Shown here one piece after another: positions 7,430-16,838 of a stretch of 64,000 bases of DNA (positions are counted from its first letter, which is position 1; each line of letters begins with the position of its first letter). The translations under genes were made by a program, and so were the position numbers. Source of the DNA: JBBQKI01 sp038326725 (GTDB lineage Bacteria; Bacteroidota; Bacteroidia; Flavobacteriales; Flavobacteriaceae); the NCBI GenBank assembly GCA_038326725.1, contig JBBQKI010000002.1, forward strand, positions 1-64,000, written 5' to 3'. The notes beneath the pieces are model-generated. The model was not told the origin of the DNA. It searched no databases and worked only from the letters and a program-made list of their open reading frames with translations.

Positions 7430-8686
7430 TTATATCCCCGTCCGTATCGCCTCCACCGGATCCAATCTCGATGCTGAAATAGCGGGAAGTATGCCCGCGA
7501 TCAACCCAATAATCGCCGAAATTGCAGTGCCCAGAAACATGTTCCAAATGGAAAGGACAAATTCAAAATCGCCAGTAAATTGGGAAGCCAAAAGCGAAAC
7601 CAAAAACACCAAAACCAAACCTATCAAACCCCCGATCATAGCTAAAATAACCGCTTCAAATAAAAATTGAAAGAGGATGAATTTGTTCTTTGCTCCCAAG
7701 GATTTTTGAATCCCGATTAAATTGGTCCGCTCTTTCACGCTTACGAACATAATATTTGCAATCCCGAAACCGCCTACAAGTAATGAAAAACCGCTTATCA
7801 CCAAGCCCATAAGATTCAATTGCCCCGTCATATTATCAATAAAATCGGTAAAACCCTGGAGTTCGTTTACAAAAAAATTATCTATTTCCCCGGGTTTAAC
7901 GCCACGGGAAGCGCGAAGTTTTTGCCCCACTATCGCTATGAATTCATCATTATCGATATTTTTTTCAGGTTTAATAATTATGAATGGAAAGGTAGATTCG
8001 TTATTATCCCCGTAAATTCTTCGAACCATGTTTACAGGTACAAAAACCGAAGTGTCTTTAGACCCACCAAAGAGTCCGCTACCCTCTTTTTCCAAAACCC
8101 CGATAACCGTGAATTTTTGTCCGTACATCCTCAATTTTTTTCCCATTGCCGCTTCCGCGGAACCAAATAAAGTGTTCGCAATCTCATCACCCAAAACAAT
8201 AACAGGCGAACCACTGTTGGATTCCGGTTCATTGAAAAACCGGCCTTCAGAAATTTGAAGGGCTTCAATATCGTAATATTCATCCGTAACCGCCGCTACC
8301 TGAACGCTGCTTACAGATTTATCTTCGTATTTTAAGGTTTCCTGAGCCACATTGAGCGTGTACGAAGCCGCCAAAAGGTTAGGCACACTACGTTTTAAAA
8401 CTTGATATTCTTCAAAAGTTACATCTGGGAACTGCTCCCGTTTCCAAAGGGGCACTTCAGTAGGCCCAAAAGAAAACTTACCCACATACAAGGTGCTGTT
8501 GTCTAAAGAACTGATACTTCCCTCAATTTCCTTTTTCAAGGAATCCACCGCCGCCAAGACTGCAATAATTGAAAAAATACCAATGGTAACGCCCACCAAC
8601 GAGAGAAAGGTGCGCAGCTTATTGGTCTTGAGCGCATTGATGGCAAAATTCAAACTTTCTTTTAAAACCCTTAGGTAGATGATCAT
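7430..8686 (-). CDS. MacB-like ABC transporter permease
   Basis: 418 residues. Order: first membrane helix (~residues 25-48, LSLVGVTIGIFSIIAVLAAV quoted), a large periplasmic MacB core domain (~50-280), then three helices of the FtsX domain (LVGGFGIANIMFVSVKERT motif, ~310-340; two more to the end) and the family C-terminus SRLDPVEAIRTG. These proteins act with an ATPase in mechanotransmission across the periplasm, e.g. lipoprotein or peptide export. No ATPase gene is adjacent; the partner is encoded elsewhere. Stands alone, converging on the GAF gene. Confidence 0.88.
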   Translation of the reverse strand: MIIYLRVLKESLNFAINALKTNKLRTFLSLVGVTIGIFSIIAVLAAVDSLKKEIEGSISSLDNSTLYVGKFSFGPTEVPLWKREQFPDVTFEEYQVLKRSVPNLLAASYTLNVAQETLKYEDKSVSSVQVAAVTDEYYDIEALQISEGRFFNEPESNSGSPVIVLGDEIANTLFGSAEAAMGKKLRMYGQKFTVIGVLEKEGSGLFGGSKDTSVFVPVNMVRRIYGDNNESTFPFIIIKPEKNIDNDEFIAIVGQKLRASRGVKPGEIDNFFVNELQGFTDFIDNMTGQLNLMGLVISGFSLLVGGFGIANIMFVSVKERTNLIGIQKSLGAKNKFILFQFLFEAVILAMIGGLIGLVLVFLVSLLASQFTGDFEFVLSIWNMFLGTAISAIIGLIAGILPAISASRLDPVEAIRTGI

Positions 8687-8857
8687 TTTGGGAAGTGTGA
8701 TTTATGAGTGCTGATTTCCGATTTTTAAAATTAAATAATTATTTTAAAGAAAGCTTGTTTAAGATTATATATCCACAATTTTTAACCTGTTTGTAATTCG
8801 GATTTTAAAAAATTTGAAATTTCAATTCATTGGACGTTTTCTTCAAATTTATGTTAC

Positions 8858-8885
8858 AAAGTACGTTCACGTTTATGTACTTTTG
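8858..8885 (+). promoter_or_regulatory. purH promoter -7 element with overlapping operator-like palindrome
   Basis: TACTTTTG at 8878-8885 matches the -7 consensus TAnnTTTG, 17 bp before the purH ATG. No TTG lies at the right distance upstream. Instead a perfect inverted repeat, AAAGTAC (8858-8864) and GTACTTT (8877-8883) with a 12-bp spacer, overlaps the -7 element. Such an arrangement is what an operator for a dimeric repressor would look like; the regulator is unknown. Confidence 0.55.
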
Positions 8886-8902
8886 CACCCTAAAATTTAC
8901 CC

Positions 8903-10435
8903 ATGAGCCATTCCCTGAAAATAACTTCTGCCCTCATTTCCGTATTTCATAAAGACGGGCTTGCCGCAATTGTGAGAAAACTGGACGAACTTGGGGTGGA
9001 AATTTATTCCACGGGCGGTACCCAGGATTTCATCAATACCCTTAAAATTGAAGTAACGCCCGTTGAGGAAATCACCGATTACCCTTCTATTTTAGGAGGT
9101 CGTGTAAAAACCTTGCACCCCAAAGTTTTCGGTGGCATTTTGAACAGAAAGGAAAATGAAAAAGATGTGCTGGAAATGGCGCAATACAATATTCCGCAAA
9201 TTGATTTGGTGGTCGTGGATTTATACCCATTTGAAAAAACGGTGGCCTCCGGTGCTTCGGAAGAAAATATAATTGAAAAAATCGACATCGGGGGAATTTC
9301 CCTTATTCGTGCCGCTGCAAAGAATTTTCAAAGCACCCTTTGTGTTTCTTCAATGGAAGATTATGGAGAATTTTTGGAACTGCTTTCTGAAAACAATGGG
9401 GAGATTTCCTTAAAAGATCGAAAGCGTTTTGCCGCAAAAGCTTTCAATGTTTCATCACATTACGATACCGCAATTTTTAATTATTTCAATTCCGATAAAG
9501 AATTAAACGTTTTCAAAATCAGCGAGACCAACGGACAGGAATTGCGCTATGGTGAAAACCCTCACCAAAAAGGATATTTCTTTGGCGATTTTGACGTCAT
9601 GTTCGATAAAATTCATGGGAAAGAACTGAGCTACAACAACCTCTTGGACGTTGATGCGGCCGTGAATTTAATGGAGGAATTTAAGGACGATCCTCCAACT
9701 TTTGCCATTTTAAAACATAATAATGCCTGTGGCATCGCCCAGCGTGAAACCTTGAAACAAGCCTATTTGGATGCTTTGGCCGGAGACCCAACTTCTGCTT
9801 TTGGAGGGATTTTAATTTCAAACTCAGAAATCGACGAAGCTACGGCCGATGAAATAAATTCCCTTTTCTGTGAAGTAGTGATCGCACCTTCATTTTCAGA
9901 AAAAGCAATCGCTATTTTGGAAAGCAAGAAAAATAGGATATTGTTGATCCAAAAACTAGCAAGCCTTCCTACAACTATTGTACGCACCTGTTTGAACGGT
10001 ATTTTGTTGCAGGACAAGGATACCCGAACCGATGCTGAAGAAAATTTAACCCATGTTACCCACAATAAACCTACATCACAAGAGTTAGAAGATTTGTTGT
10101 TTGCCTCAAAAATTTGCAAGCATACAAAATCCAATACCATTGTGATTGCAAAAGGCAAGCAACTTTGCGCCAGCGGAACTGGGCAAACCTCGCGGGTGGA
10201 TGCTTTAATGCAGGCCTTGGAAAAAGCAAAAAGTTTTGGATTTAATTTAGAAGGGGCCGTTATGGCCAGCGATGCTTTTTTTCCGTTTCCGGATTGTGTG
10301 GAGATTGCCGACAATGCTGGTATTACTGCGGTAATCCAGCCGGGGGGCTCCATAAAGGATGATTTGAGTATCGATTATTGCAATGCTCATAAAATGGCAA
10401 TGGTATTTACCGGGACCCGTCATTTTAAGCACTAA
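8903..10435 (+). CDS. purH: Bifunctional AICAR formyltransferase / IMP cyclohydrolase
   Basis: 510 residues, normal for PurH. The N-terminal IMP cyclohydrolase domain (~1-190, MGS-like fold) shows ALISVFHKDGL, YSTGGT, EEITDYPSILGGRVKTLHP (part) and DLVVVDLYPF. The C-terminal AICAR transformylase domain carries YGENPHQKGYF, the catalytic Lys-His of LKHNNACG and DAFFPFPD, and ends at TGTRHFKH. It catalyses the last two steps of purine synthesis: AICAR + 10-formyl-THF to FAICAR, then ring closure to IMP. Transcribed toward the mreB operon, with a separate promoter motif before mreB. Confidence 0.97.
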   Translation: MSHSLKITSALISVFHKDGLAAIVRKLDELGVEIYSTGGTQDFINTLKIEVTPVEEITDYPSILGGRVKTLHPKVFGGILNRKENEKDVLEMAQYNIPQIDLVVVDLYPFEKTVASGASEENIIEKIDIGGISLIRAAAKNFQSTLCVSSMEDYGEFLELLSENNGEISLKDRKRFAAKAFNVSSHYDTAIFNYFNSDKELNVFKISETNGQELRYGENPHQKGYFFGDFDVMFDKIHGKELSYNNLLDVDAAVNLMEEFKDDPPTFAILKHNNACGIAQRETLKQAYLDALAGDPTSAFGGILISNSEIDEATADEINSLFCEVVIAPSFSEKAIAILESKKNRILLIQKLASLPTTIVRTCLNGILLQDKDTRTDAEENLTHVTHNKPTSQELEDLLFASKICKHTKSNTIVIAKGKQLCASGTGQTSRVDALMQALEKAKSFGFNLEGAVMASDAFFPFPDCVEIADNAGITAVIQPGGSIKDDLSIDYCNAHKMAMVFTGTRHFKH

Positions 10436-10442
10436 ATTTCAG

Positions 10443-10450
10443 TACATTTG
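10443..10450 (+). promoter_or_regulatory. mreB promoter -7 element
   Basis: TACATTTG matches TAnnTTTG and lies 47 bp before the mreB ATG, in the 62-bp purH-mreB gap. A -33 TTG is not apparent. It suggests mreB can be transcribed independently of purH. Confidence 0.5.
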
Positions 10451-10497
10451 TTTCAAACTCAAGCTTAAAAAACTAACATTAGCTCTAAATAATATTT

Positions 10498-11526
10498 ATG
10501 GGATTTTTTGACTTCTTAACCGAAGAAATAGCCATTGATTTGGGAACCGCCAACACCCTTATCATTCATAACGATAAAGTAGTAGTGGACGCCCCGTCCA
10601 TTGTGGCGCGTGACAGAACTACGGGTAAAATAATTGCAGTAGGCCGCGAAGCCGCGATGATGCAGGGCAAAACCCACGAAAACATAAAAACCATCCGCCC
10701 TTTGAAAGATGGCGTAATCGCTGATTTTGATGCCAGCGAAAAGATGATCAATATGTTCATCAAAGATATTCCCGCACTTAAAAAGAAATGGTTGACCCCA
10801 TCCCTTCGGATGGTAGTTTGCATTCCTAGCGGAATCACCGAAGTGGAAATGCGGGCGGTAAAAGAAAGTTGCGAACGCGTGAACGGGAAAGAAGTATATC
10901 TTATCCACGAACCCATGGCTGCCGCCATCGGGATTGGGGTGGACATTATGCAACCCAAAGGAAACATGGTGGTGGACATCGGGGGTGGAACCACCGAAAT
11001 TGCCGTTATCGCCCTTGGCGGGATTGTTTGCGATAAATCAATAAAAATTGCGGGTGACGTTTTCACCAACGATATTGTATATTATATGCGGACTCAACAT
11101 AACTTGTATGTGGGGGAACGCACCGCCGAAAAAATAAAAATACAAGTTGGCGCGGCCACCGAAGATCTCGAACTTCCGCCCGATGATATGAATGTTCAAG
11201 GACGCGATTTACTTACCGGAAAACCAAAACAAGTTCAGGCAACCTACCGTGAAATCGCGAAAGCACTCGATAAATCTATCCTTCGTATCGAGGATGCCGT
11301 GATGGAAACGCTGTCGCAAACCCCACCGGAACTTGCCGCCGATATTTATAATACAGGAATTTATCTTGCCGGCGGTGGTTCGATGCTCCGTGGTTTGGAT
11401 AAACGATTGTCGCAAAAAACCGATTTGCCCGTTTACATTGCCGAAGATCCTTTAAGGGCGGTGGTGCGCGGCACTGGAATTTGCCTGAAAAACCTCGCCA
11501 AATACAAAAGCGTATTGATAAAATAA
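10498..11526 (+). CDS. mreB: Rod shape-determining protein MreB
   Basis: 342 residues, standard length. Actin-like ATPase that polymerises under the inner membrane and directs lateral peptidoglycan synthesis. Phosphate-1 loop AIDLGTANTLI (near residue 10), phosphate-2 loop DIGGGTTEIAVIALGG (~160-175), adenosine motif AGGGSMLRGLD near the C-terminus. The N-terminal amphipathic start (MGFFDFLTE) can bind membrane. First gene of mreB-mreC-mreD-mrdA-rodA; mreC follows after 14 bp. Confidence 0.97.
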   Translation: MGFFDFLTEEIAIDLGTANTLIIHNDKVVVDAPSIVARDRTTGKIIAVGREAAMMQGKTHENIKTIRPLKDGVIADFDASEKMINMFIKDIPALKKKWLTPSLRMVVCIPSGITEVEMRAVKESCERVNGKEVYLIHEPMAAAIGIGVDIMQPKGNMVVDIGGGTTEIAVIALGGIVCDKSIKIAGDVFTNDIVYYMRTQHNLYVGERTAEKIKIQVGAATEDLELPPDDMNVQGRDLLTGKPKQVQATYREIAKALDKSILRIEDAVMETLSQTPPELAADIYNTGIYLAGGGSMLRGLDKRLSQKTDLPVYIAEDPLRAVVRGTGICLKNLAKYKSVLIK

Positions 11527-11540
11527 GGGATTGACGCCTC

Positions 11541-12368
11541 ATGCAACAGATTATATTTTTCTTTATACGGAACAAAAACTTCCTATTGTTCGGCCTGTTG
11601 TTCGTTATATCAATAATGCTCACCATTCAATCACATTCTTACCATAAAAATAAATTTATTAGTTCTTCCAACTTTTTCACGGGGAAGGTTTTTACATTTA
11701 GAAATAGCATCACGGATTATTTTGGGCTGGGTAAAGAAAACCAACGTTTGGTTGAAGAAAATTTAAGGCTACGCCAAAAACTTGAAAATTTTTCAGAGGA
11801 AGAAAACATCCCATTTTTGGATACGCTTGTTTTACCAAAAAAATATAAATATTACACCGCAACTGTTATCAATAACAATTATTCCCGAAGCAAAAATCAT
11901 ATTACACTGAACAAGGGCAGCATCGATAGTCTGAAGGTGGATATGGGCGTTATTTCCGGAAGGGGATTGGTGGGCATTGTTAGCGATGTTTCGGAAAATT
12001 ATGCCACAGTACAATCCATTTTGAACACCAAAAGCAGGATAAATGCAAAGCTGAAAAAATCCAACCATTTTGGGTCGTTGATTTGGGATGCAAAAAGCCC
12101 CCACCTCGTCCAATTAAATGATATCCCAAGAATTGCCGACATTAAAGTGGGCGATACGGTGGTTACCGGCGGCAGGTCCACCATCTTTCCCGAAGGCATT
12201 CCCATTGGTGCCGTAAAAGATTTCCGTTTAGATAAAGATGATAATTATTATTACGTCAACCTTGAAGTGTTCAATGATTTGACAAGCTTACAACATGTTT
12301 ATTTGATTCAAAACAACCATGCTCAGGAAATATTAACCTTGGAAAAAGAAGCGGAAGATGCAGAATAA
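11541..12368 (+). CDS. mreC: Rod shape-determining protein MreC
   Basis: 275 residues: N-terminal membrane helix (~residues 12-32), a coiled coil (ENQRLVEENLRLRQKLENF, ~70-90) and the periplasmic beta-barrel part with GVISGRGLVGIV and TVVTGGRSTIFPEGIPIG (quoted in part). MreC links MreB/RodA/PBP2 in the elongasome and activates PBP2. It overlaps mreD by 11 bp (12358-12368), implying translational coupling. Confidence 0.94.
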   Translation: MQQIIFFFIRNKNFLLFGLLFVISIMLTIQSHSYHKNKFISSSNFFTGKVFTFRNSITDYFGLGKENQRLVEENLRLRQKLENFSEEENIPFLDTLVLPKKYKYYTATVINNNYSRSKNHITLNKGSIDSLKVDMGVISGRGLVGIVSDVSENYATVQSILNTKSRINAKLKKSNHFGSLIWDAKSPHLVQLNDIPRIADIKVGDTVVTGGRSTIFPEGIPIGAVKDFRLDKDDNYYYVNLEVFNDLTSLQHVYLIQNNHAQEILTLEKEAEDAE

Positions 12369-12867
12369 CGAGCTTTTCCTAAATATCGTCCGGTTTATTT
12401 TATTGGTTTTCCTTCAGGTGCTTATTTTGAATAACATCAATTTTTTGGGATATATAAATCCCTATGTTTATATTTATTTCATCCTCCTATTTCCTTTAGA
12501 TGGCAATAAAGCGCTGCTCATTTTTCTCAGTTTTTTTTTAGGACTTTCCGTGGATATTTTCGGAGATTCGGGTGGCGTGCATGCTGCCGCCTCTGTGTTT
12601 ATAGCCTATCTCCGGCCCCTTGCCCTAAAATTTTCTTTCGGGGTGAGCTATGAATACAATACCGTAAAAATAAAAAAAGCCGATCCCTTGGAAAGGCTAA
12701 CCTATATTTCGGTATTGGTTTTTATTCATCATTTAGTCTTGTTCGCTTTAGAAATTTTTAGTTTTGGCCATATACTTCTTTTGCTCAAATCCACGTTATT
12801 TTCTGGAGTGTTCACCATAATTTTAATTCTATGCAGTTGGATATTGTTTAGCAGGAAACCGTCATGA
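12358..12867 (+). CDS. mreD: Rod shape-determining protein MreD
   Basis: 169 residues, five or six predicted membrane helices, acidic/polar loops short (YINPYVYIYFILLFPL, FLGLSVDIFGDSGGVHAAA, both typical of Bacteroidota MreD). Integral membrane component of the elongasome. Its coding region overlaps mreC at the 5' end and the PBP2 gene by 4 bp (ATGA at 12864-12867) at the 3' end. Confidence 0.92.
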   Translation: MQNNELFLNIVRFILLVFLQVLILNNINFLGYINPYVYIYFILLFPLDGNKALLIFLSFFLGLSVDIFGDSGGVHAAASVFIAYLRPLALKFSFGVSYEYNTVKIKKADPLERLTYISVLVFIHHLVLFALEIFSFGHILLLLKSTLFSGVFTIILILCSWILFSRKPS

Positions 12868-14732
12868 GAAAAATAGTACTTATAGCTTTGGTAATGTTAA
12901 CTGGGATCATTTTTGCCGCCCGTCTGTTCTATCTCCAAGTTTATTCCTCATCTTCCGAAAATTTGACGGATAACAGCGCCATAAAAATAATGTATGATTA
13001 CCCACAGCGGGGCTATATGTTCGATCGCAACGGGACGCTTTTGGTTTCCAACCAACCTTCCTATGATGTGATGGTGATTCCTCGGGAGGTGAAACCGTTG
13101 GATACTTTGGAATTCTGCAACTTGCTTAAAATTACCAAAGAAGATTTTATCGAAATTCTCGATAAAGCCCGTGTTTATTCCCCACGATTACCTTCGGTGA
13201 TGATCCCACAATTGAACAAAGCAGATTATGCTTATTTGTCCGAAAAAATGCACAAATACGAAGGTTTTTATATACAGCGCCGCTCTCTAAGGGAATATCA
13301 AGTGGATCATTCCGCCAATGTGTTAGGCTATATTGCCGAAGTGAACGACCCCATAATTCAAAGCAATCCCTATTACCAAATGGGCGATTTGATTGGATGG
13401 CAAGGTGCCGAAAAGGAATATGAAGAAATGCTGAAAGGCATCAAAGGCGTTAAATTCATTCAAAAGGATCGGTTCAACCGCGACATCGGGCCCTACAAAG
13501 AAGGGGTTTTTGACACCCTTCCCGAAAGGGGCAATGATATTACCTTGACCATTGATGCAATTTTGCAGGAATACGGCGAAGCCTTGATGGTGAACAAGCG
13601 CGGCGGCATTGTGGCCATTGAACCCGCCACGGGCGAGATATTGGCATTGGTAACTGCCCCAAATTACGACCCCGCTTTATTGGTGGGCCGCGACCGATCT
13701 AAAAACTTCACCAAACTGTTTTACGACACCATCGCCAAACCCCTTTTCGATCGTGGTCTACAGGGTGAATATCCCCCGGGATCACCATTTAAAACCCTAA
13801 CCGGCTTGATTGGTTTGCAGGAAGAAGTAATAGACCTTCAAGAAACGGTTGCCTGCAACGGAGGTTATTATTATGGAGGAAGAAAACCTTTGGGCTGCCA
13901 CCGACACCCTTCACCATTGGCCATGATAGGTGGCATCGCGAATTCCTGCAACGCGTATTTCTGTACCGTGTACCGCCGTACCATCGAAAAATACCCTACC
14001 CCGCAGGAGGGAATAGATACTTGGAAAAAACACCTTTCCAGTTTCGGGCTTGGCGATTATTTGGGTTATGATATGCCCAGCGGGAAAAGGGGATTTATCC
14101 CCGATTCAAAATTTTATAACAGGGCACATAATTATCCAGAAAACAAATGGTACGCCACGGCCACCATTTCCAATGCCATTGGGCAGGGCGAGGTTTCCTT
14201 GACCCCCATCCAAATGGCGAATTTCACCGCTACCATTGCCAACCGGGGCTGGTATTATACACCCCACATCATCAAAAACGTGATGGGGCCGGACACCATT
14301 CCGAAAGCTTATACCGAAAAACACTATACTACCATAGATGCCAAGCATTTTGAGCCCGTGGTCCAGGGTATGTTTGATGTTTACAATTATGGAACCGCAT
14401 ACTCCGTTAGAATCCCCGGAATCGAGATTTGTGGGAAAACAGGGACTGCCGAAAACTATACCCGGGTGGAGGGCAAACGCATGCAACTTACCGACCATTC
14501 CATTTTCATTGCTTTTGCCCCAAAGGACAACCCTAAAATTGCAATTGCGGTTTTTGTGGAAAACGGCTATTGGGGTTCCCGTTGGGCCGGGCGCATTGCG
14601 GGTTTGATGATTGAGAAATACATTAAGGGCGAAATCACCCGTACCGATATGGAAAAATTCGTGCTTGAGGGCAGCTTGGAAGAGGAATACGCTAAACCCT
14701 ACAGCGGGGAACTCTTTAGAATCAATAACTAA
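12864..14732 (+). CDS. mrdA: Penicillin-binding protein 2 (elongation transpeptidase)
   Basis: 622 residues: N-terminal membrane anchor (~5-22), PBP dimer/pedestal domain, transpeptidase domain. The active-site motifs are SPFK (Ser307, in YPPGSPFK), SCN (Ser361-Asn363) and KTG (Lys525). Thr of the common STFK motif is Pro here, a usual variant in this class. It crosslinks peptidoglycan during elongation together with RodA, encoded directly downstream with stop and start sharing one base (14732). Confidence 0.96.
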   Translation: MRKIVLIALVMLTGIIFAARLFYLQVYSSSSENLTDNSAIKIMYDYPQRGYMFDRNGTLLVSNQPSYDVMVIPREVKPLDTLEFCNLLKITKEDFIEILDKARVYSPRLPSVMIPQLNKADYAYLSEKMHKYEGFYIQRRSLREYQVDHSANVLGYIAEVNDPIIQSNPYYQMGDLIGWQGAEKEYEEMLKGIKGVKFIQKDRFNRDIGPYKEGVFDTLPERGNDITLTIDAILQEYGEALMVNKRGGIVAIEPATGEILALVTAPNYDPALLVGRDRSKNFTKLFYDTIAKPLFDRGLQGEYPPGSPFKTLTGLIGLQEEVIDLQETVACNGGYYYGGRKPLGCHRHPSPLAMIGGIANSCNAYFCTVYRRTIEKYPTPQEGIDTWKKHLSSFGLGDYLGYDMPSGKRGFIPDSKFYNRAHNYPENKWYATATISNAIGQGEVSLTPIQMANFTATIANRGWYYTPHIIKNVMGPDTIPKAYTEKHYTTIDAKHFEPVVQGMFDVYNYGTAYSVRIPGIEICGKTGTAENYTRVEGKRMQLTDHSIFIAFAPKDNPKIAIAVFVENGYWGSRWAGRIAGLMIEKYIKGEITRTDMEKFVLEGSLEEEYAKPYSGELFRINN

Positions 14733-15988
14733 TGGCAAGTGGGAATAGTTTTGTTCGGTTTGACTGGCTCACCATTTTTCTGTTTATCCTTTTGGTTGGT
14801 TTTGGTTGGTTGAACATTTATTCCGCTTCGTTGAGCGATTCCACAGCGGGCTTTTTCGATTTTGAACAAATTTATGCCAAACAAATGGTGTGGATAGCCC
14901 TCAGCATTTTGCTTATAATTTTTATACTTGCCATTGAATCCAAGTTTTACGAACGCTTTTCCAGTGTAATCTATATTGTGTCCCTCATTTCTTTGTTGGG
15001 CCTATTTGTTTTCGGGAAAAACATTTCCGGAGCAACTTCTTGGTACGATTTGGGAAGTTTCAACCTCCAGCCCAGCGAGTTCGCGAAAGTAGCCACGGCC
15101 CTGGCCCTGGCAAAATTTGTAAGCGATATTCAAACGAACATGAGCGACCTCAAGCATCAGGTTAGCGCCTTGGTTATTTTGGCGCTGCCTGCTTTGTTCA
15201 TCCTGCCGCAGCCCGATCCGGGAAGCGCGCTCATTTATGCGGCCTTCGTTTTCCCGTTGTACCGAGAAGGGCTCCACTTTGTGTACCTGCTCTTGGGGCT
15301 TTTGGCCACGGTACTCTTCGTTTCCACCCTTGCTTTCGGGACCTTAGGGGTAGGGGTGGCGGTGCTTGTAGTGGCGGGGATACTGTTTTACCGGAACCGA
15401 AAAAAACGCCCTAACCCCATCAAATACATTATGATTGCCGTAGGGTGCATCGCCTTTGCTTTTTCGGTAAGCTATATATTCAATAATGTTTTTGACCAGC
15501 GGCACCGCGACCGTTTCAACATTGTGCTGGGCAAGGAAGTGGATGCGCGCGGTATTGGCTATAACACCAACCAAAGCGAGATTGCCCTAAGCAACGGCGG
15601 TTGGCTGGGCAAAGGCTGGACGCAGGGCACCCAGACCAAGGGCAACTTTGTACCGGAACAGCATACCGATTATATTTTTAGTACCGTGGGAGAGGAATGG
15701 GGTTTTGCGGGGGCAATGCTGGTGGTCATCCTCTTTGTGGCGCTCATCCTCCGCATTTTGTTCTTGGCGGAAAAACAGAATTCGGTTTTTGCGCGGGTGT
15801 ATGGCTACAGTGTGGCCTCCATCATCTTCCTGCATTTTTTCGTGAACATCGGGATGGTAACGGGCATCTTCCCCACGGTGGGCATTCCGTTGCCCTTCTT
15901 TAGTTATGGTGGCTCGGCGCTTTGGGGGTTTACCGTCCTGCTTTTTATCTTTATAAGGTTGGATAGCCAGAAGCATGTGAATCGATAA
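14732..15988 (+). CDS. rodA: Peptidoglycan polymerase RodA (SEDS family)
   Basis: 418 residues with ~10 membrane helices and SEDS signatures: GATSWYDLGSFNLQPSEFAK (~90-110), the catalytic Asp region PQPDPGSALIY (~165-175), GWLGKGWTQGTQ, PEQHTDYIFSTVGEEWGF (~305-320) and the terminal PLPFFSYGGSALWGF. RodA polymerises lipid II glycans and pairs with PBP2. The gene is full length here. Its last 131 bp (15858-15988) are repeated with 7 differences at 16836-16966 beyond the next gene, indicating an insertion event. Confidence 0.97.
   Translation: MASGNSFVRFDWLTIFLFILLVGFGWLNIYSASLSDSTAGFFDFEQIYAKQMVWIALSILLIIFILAIESKFYERFSSVIYIVSLISLLGLFVFGKNISGATSWYDLGSFNLQPSEFAKVATALALAKFVSDIQTNMSDLKHQVSALVILALPALFILPQPDPGSALIYAAFVFPLYREGLHFVYLLLGLLATVLFVSTLAFGTLGVGVAVLVVAGILFYRNRKKRPNPIKYIMIAVGCIAFAFSVSYIFNNVFDQRHRDRFNIVLGKEVDARGIGYNTNQSEIALSNGGWLGKGWTQGTQTKGNFVPEQHTDYIFSTVGEEWGFAGAMLVVILFVALILRILFLAEKQNSVFARVYGYSVASIIFLHFFVNIGMVTGIFPTVGIPLPFFSYGGSALWGFTVLLFIFIRLDSQKHVNR
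15858..15988 (+). repeat. Direct repeat, left copy (rodA 3' end)
   Basis: 131-bp segment covering the last helix and stop of rodA. It repeats at 16836-16966 with 124 identical positions and no gaps (offset exactly 978 bp). The left copy is the one in frame with rodA. Confidence 0.92.
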
Positions 15989-16085
15989 GTTAAAAAGATT
16001 TTAGGTTTGTTGAAACCTATTTGCAGTTGAAGGCAATGTGCGAAATAAAACTGCGTTATCAACTGAAAATCTAAAAATAACTAAA

Positions 16086-16838
16086 ATGGCATTACAAGAA
16101 GAATTTGAAGAACAAGGAATATGGCTTTTTAGATACCGAAGCATACTTCCTTTAATTATTTTGTTTATCGGTACCGTATTGTACCTAAGAACTGAAATAT
16201 ACCCCGAAACTTTCTTTTTGGAAGAAACACCTTACGAGATTTATTACGAAATGTTTTGTCTTTTATTAAGCTTAATCGGGCTGGGAATTCGTGTTTACAC
16301 GGTTGGGCATACCCCAAAAAACACCTCAGGCAGGAACACCCGGGGGCAAGTAGCCGATACACTGAATACCACGGGCATATACAGTATAGTGCGCCATCCG
16401 TTGTACCTCGGCAATTTCTTTATGTGGCTGGGCCCAGCCATGATTACCGGAAATCTATGGTTTATAATTGCTTTTTGCTTTTTTTACTGGATATATTATG
16501 AAAGGATAATGTTCGCTGAAGAAAAGTTTTTGACAAGAAAATTCGGGGATATTTATACCGAATGGGCGAAAAATGTCCCTGCATTTATTCCAGATTTCAA
16601 GAAATTCGAACGTTCAGATTTATCTTTCAGTTTTAAAAAAGTACTTAAAAAGGAAAAAAACGGCCTTGCAGCAATATTCTTAATTTTCTTTGCTTTTGAC
16701 CTCTCGGGCGAATTGATTGAAAACGAAACCAATTATAATTATTTCGTGATTGCCTCCTGCATTTTAACGGTATTGATGTACGTAGTGTTGAAATACCTAA
16801 AAAAACGCACAAAACTTTTAAACGAAATCGGCAGATAA
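16086..16838 (+). CDS. Isoprenylcysteine carboxyl methyltransferase-like membrane protein
   Basis: 250 residues from ATG at 16086; an in-frame start 16 codons earlier is less likely because of poor composition. About six membrane helices. The ICMT/PEMT-type signature lies at ~95-160: Arg/Asn-rich loop TSGRNTRGQVADTLNTTG (part), IYSIVRHPLYLGNF, and YYERIMFAEEKFL with the conserved Glu pair, then FGDIYTEWAKNVPAFIP. Relatives methylate small lipophilic or lipid-linked substrates using S-adenosylmethionine; the substrate here is unknown. It sits between rodA and a duplicated rodA tail, and its stop codon is the first three bases of that second repeat, so it appears to have been brought in by the insertion. 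Confidence 0.82.
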   Translation: MALQEEFEEQGIWLFRYRSILPLIILFIGTVLYLRTEIYPETFFLEETPYEIYYEMFCLLLSLIGLGIRVYTVGHTPKNTSGRNTRGQVADTLNTTGIYSIVRHPLYLGNFFMWLGPAMITGNLWFIIAFCFFYWIYYERIMFAEEKFLTRKFGDIYTEWAKNVPAFIPDFKKFERSDLSFSFKKVLKKEKNGLAAIFLIFFAFDLSGELIENETNYNYFVIASCILTVLMYVVLKYLKKRTKLLNEIGR

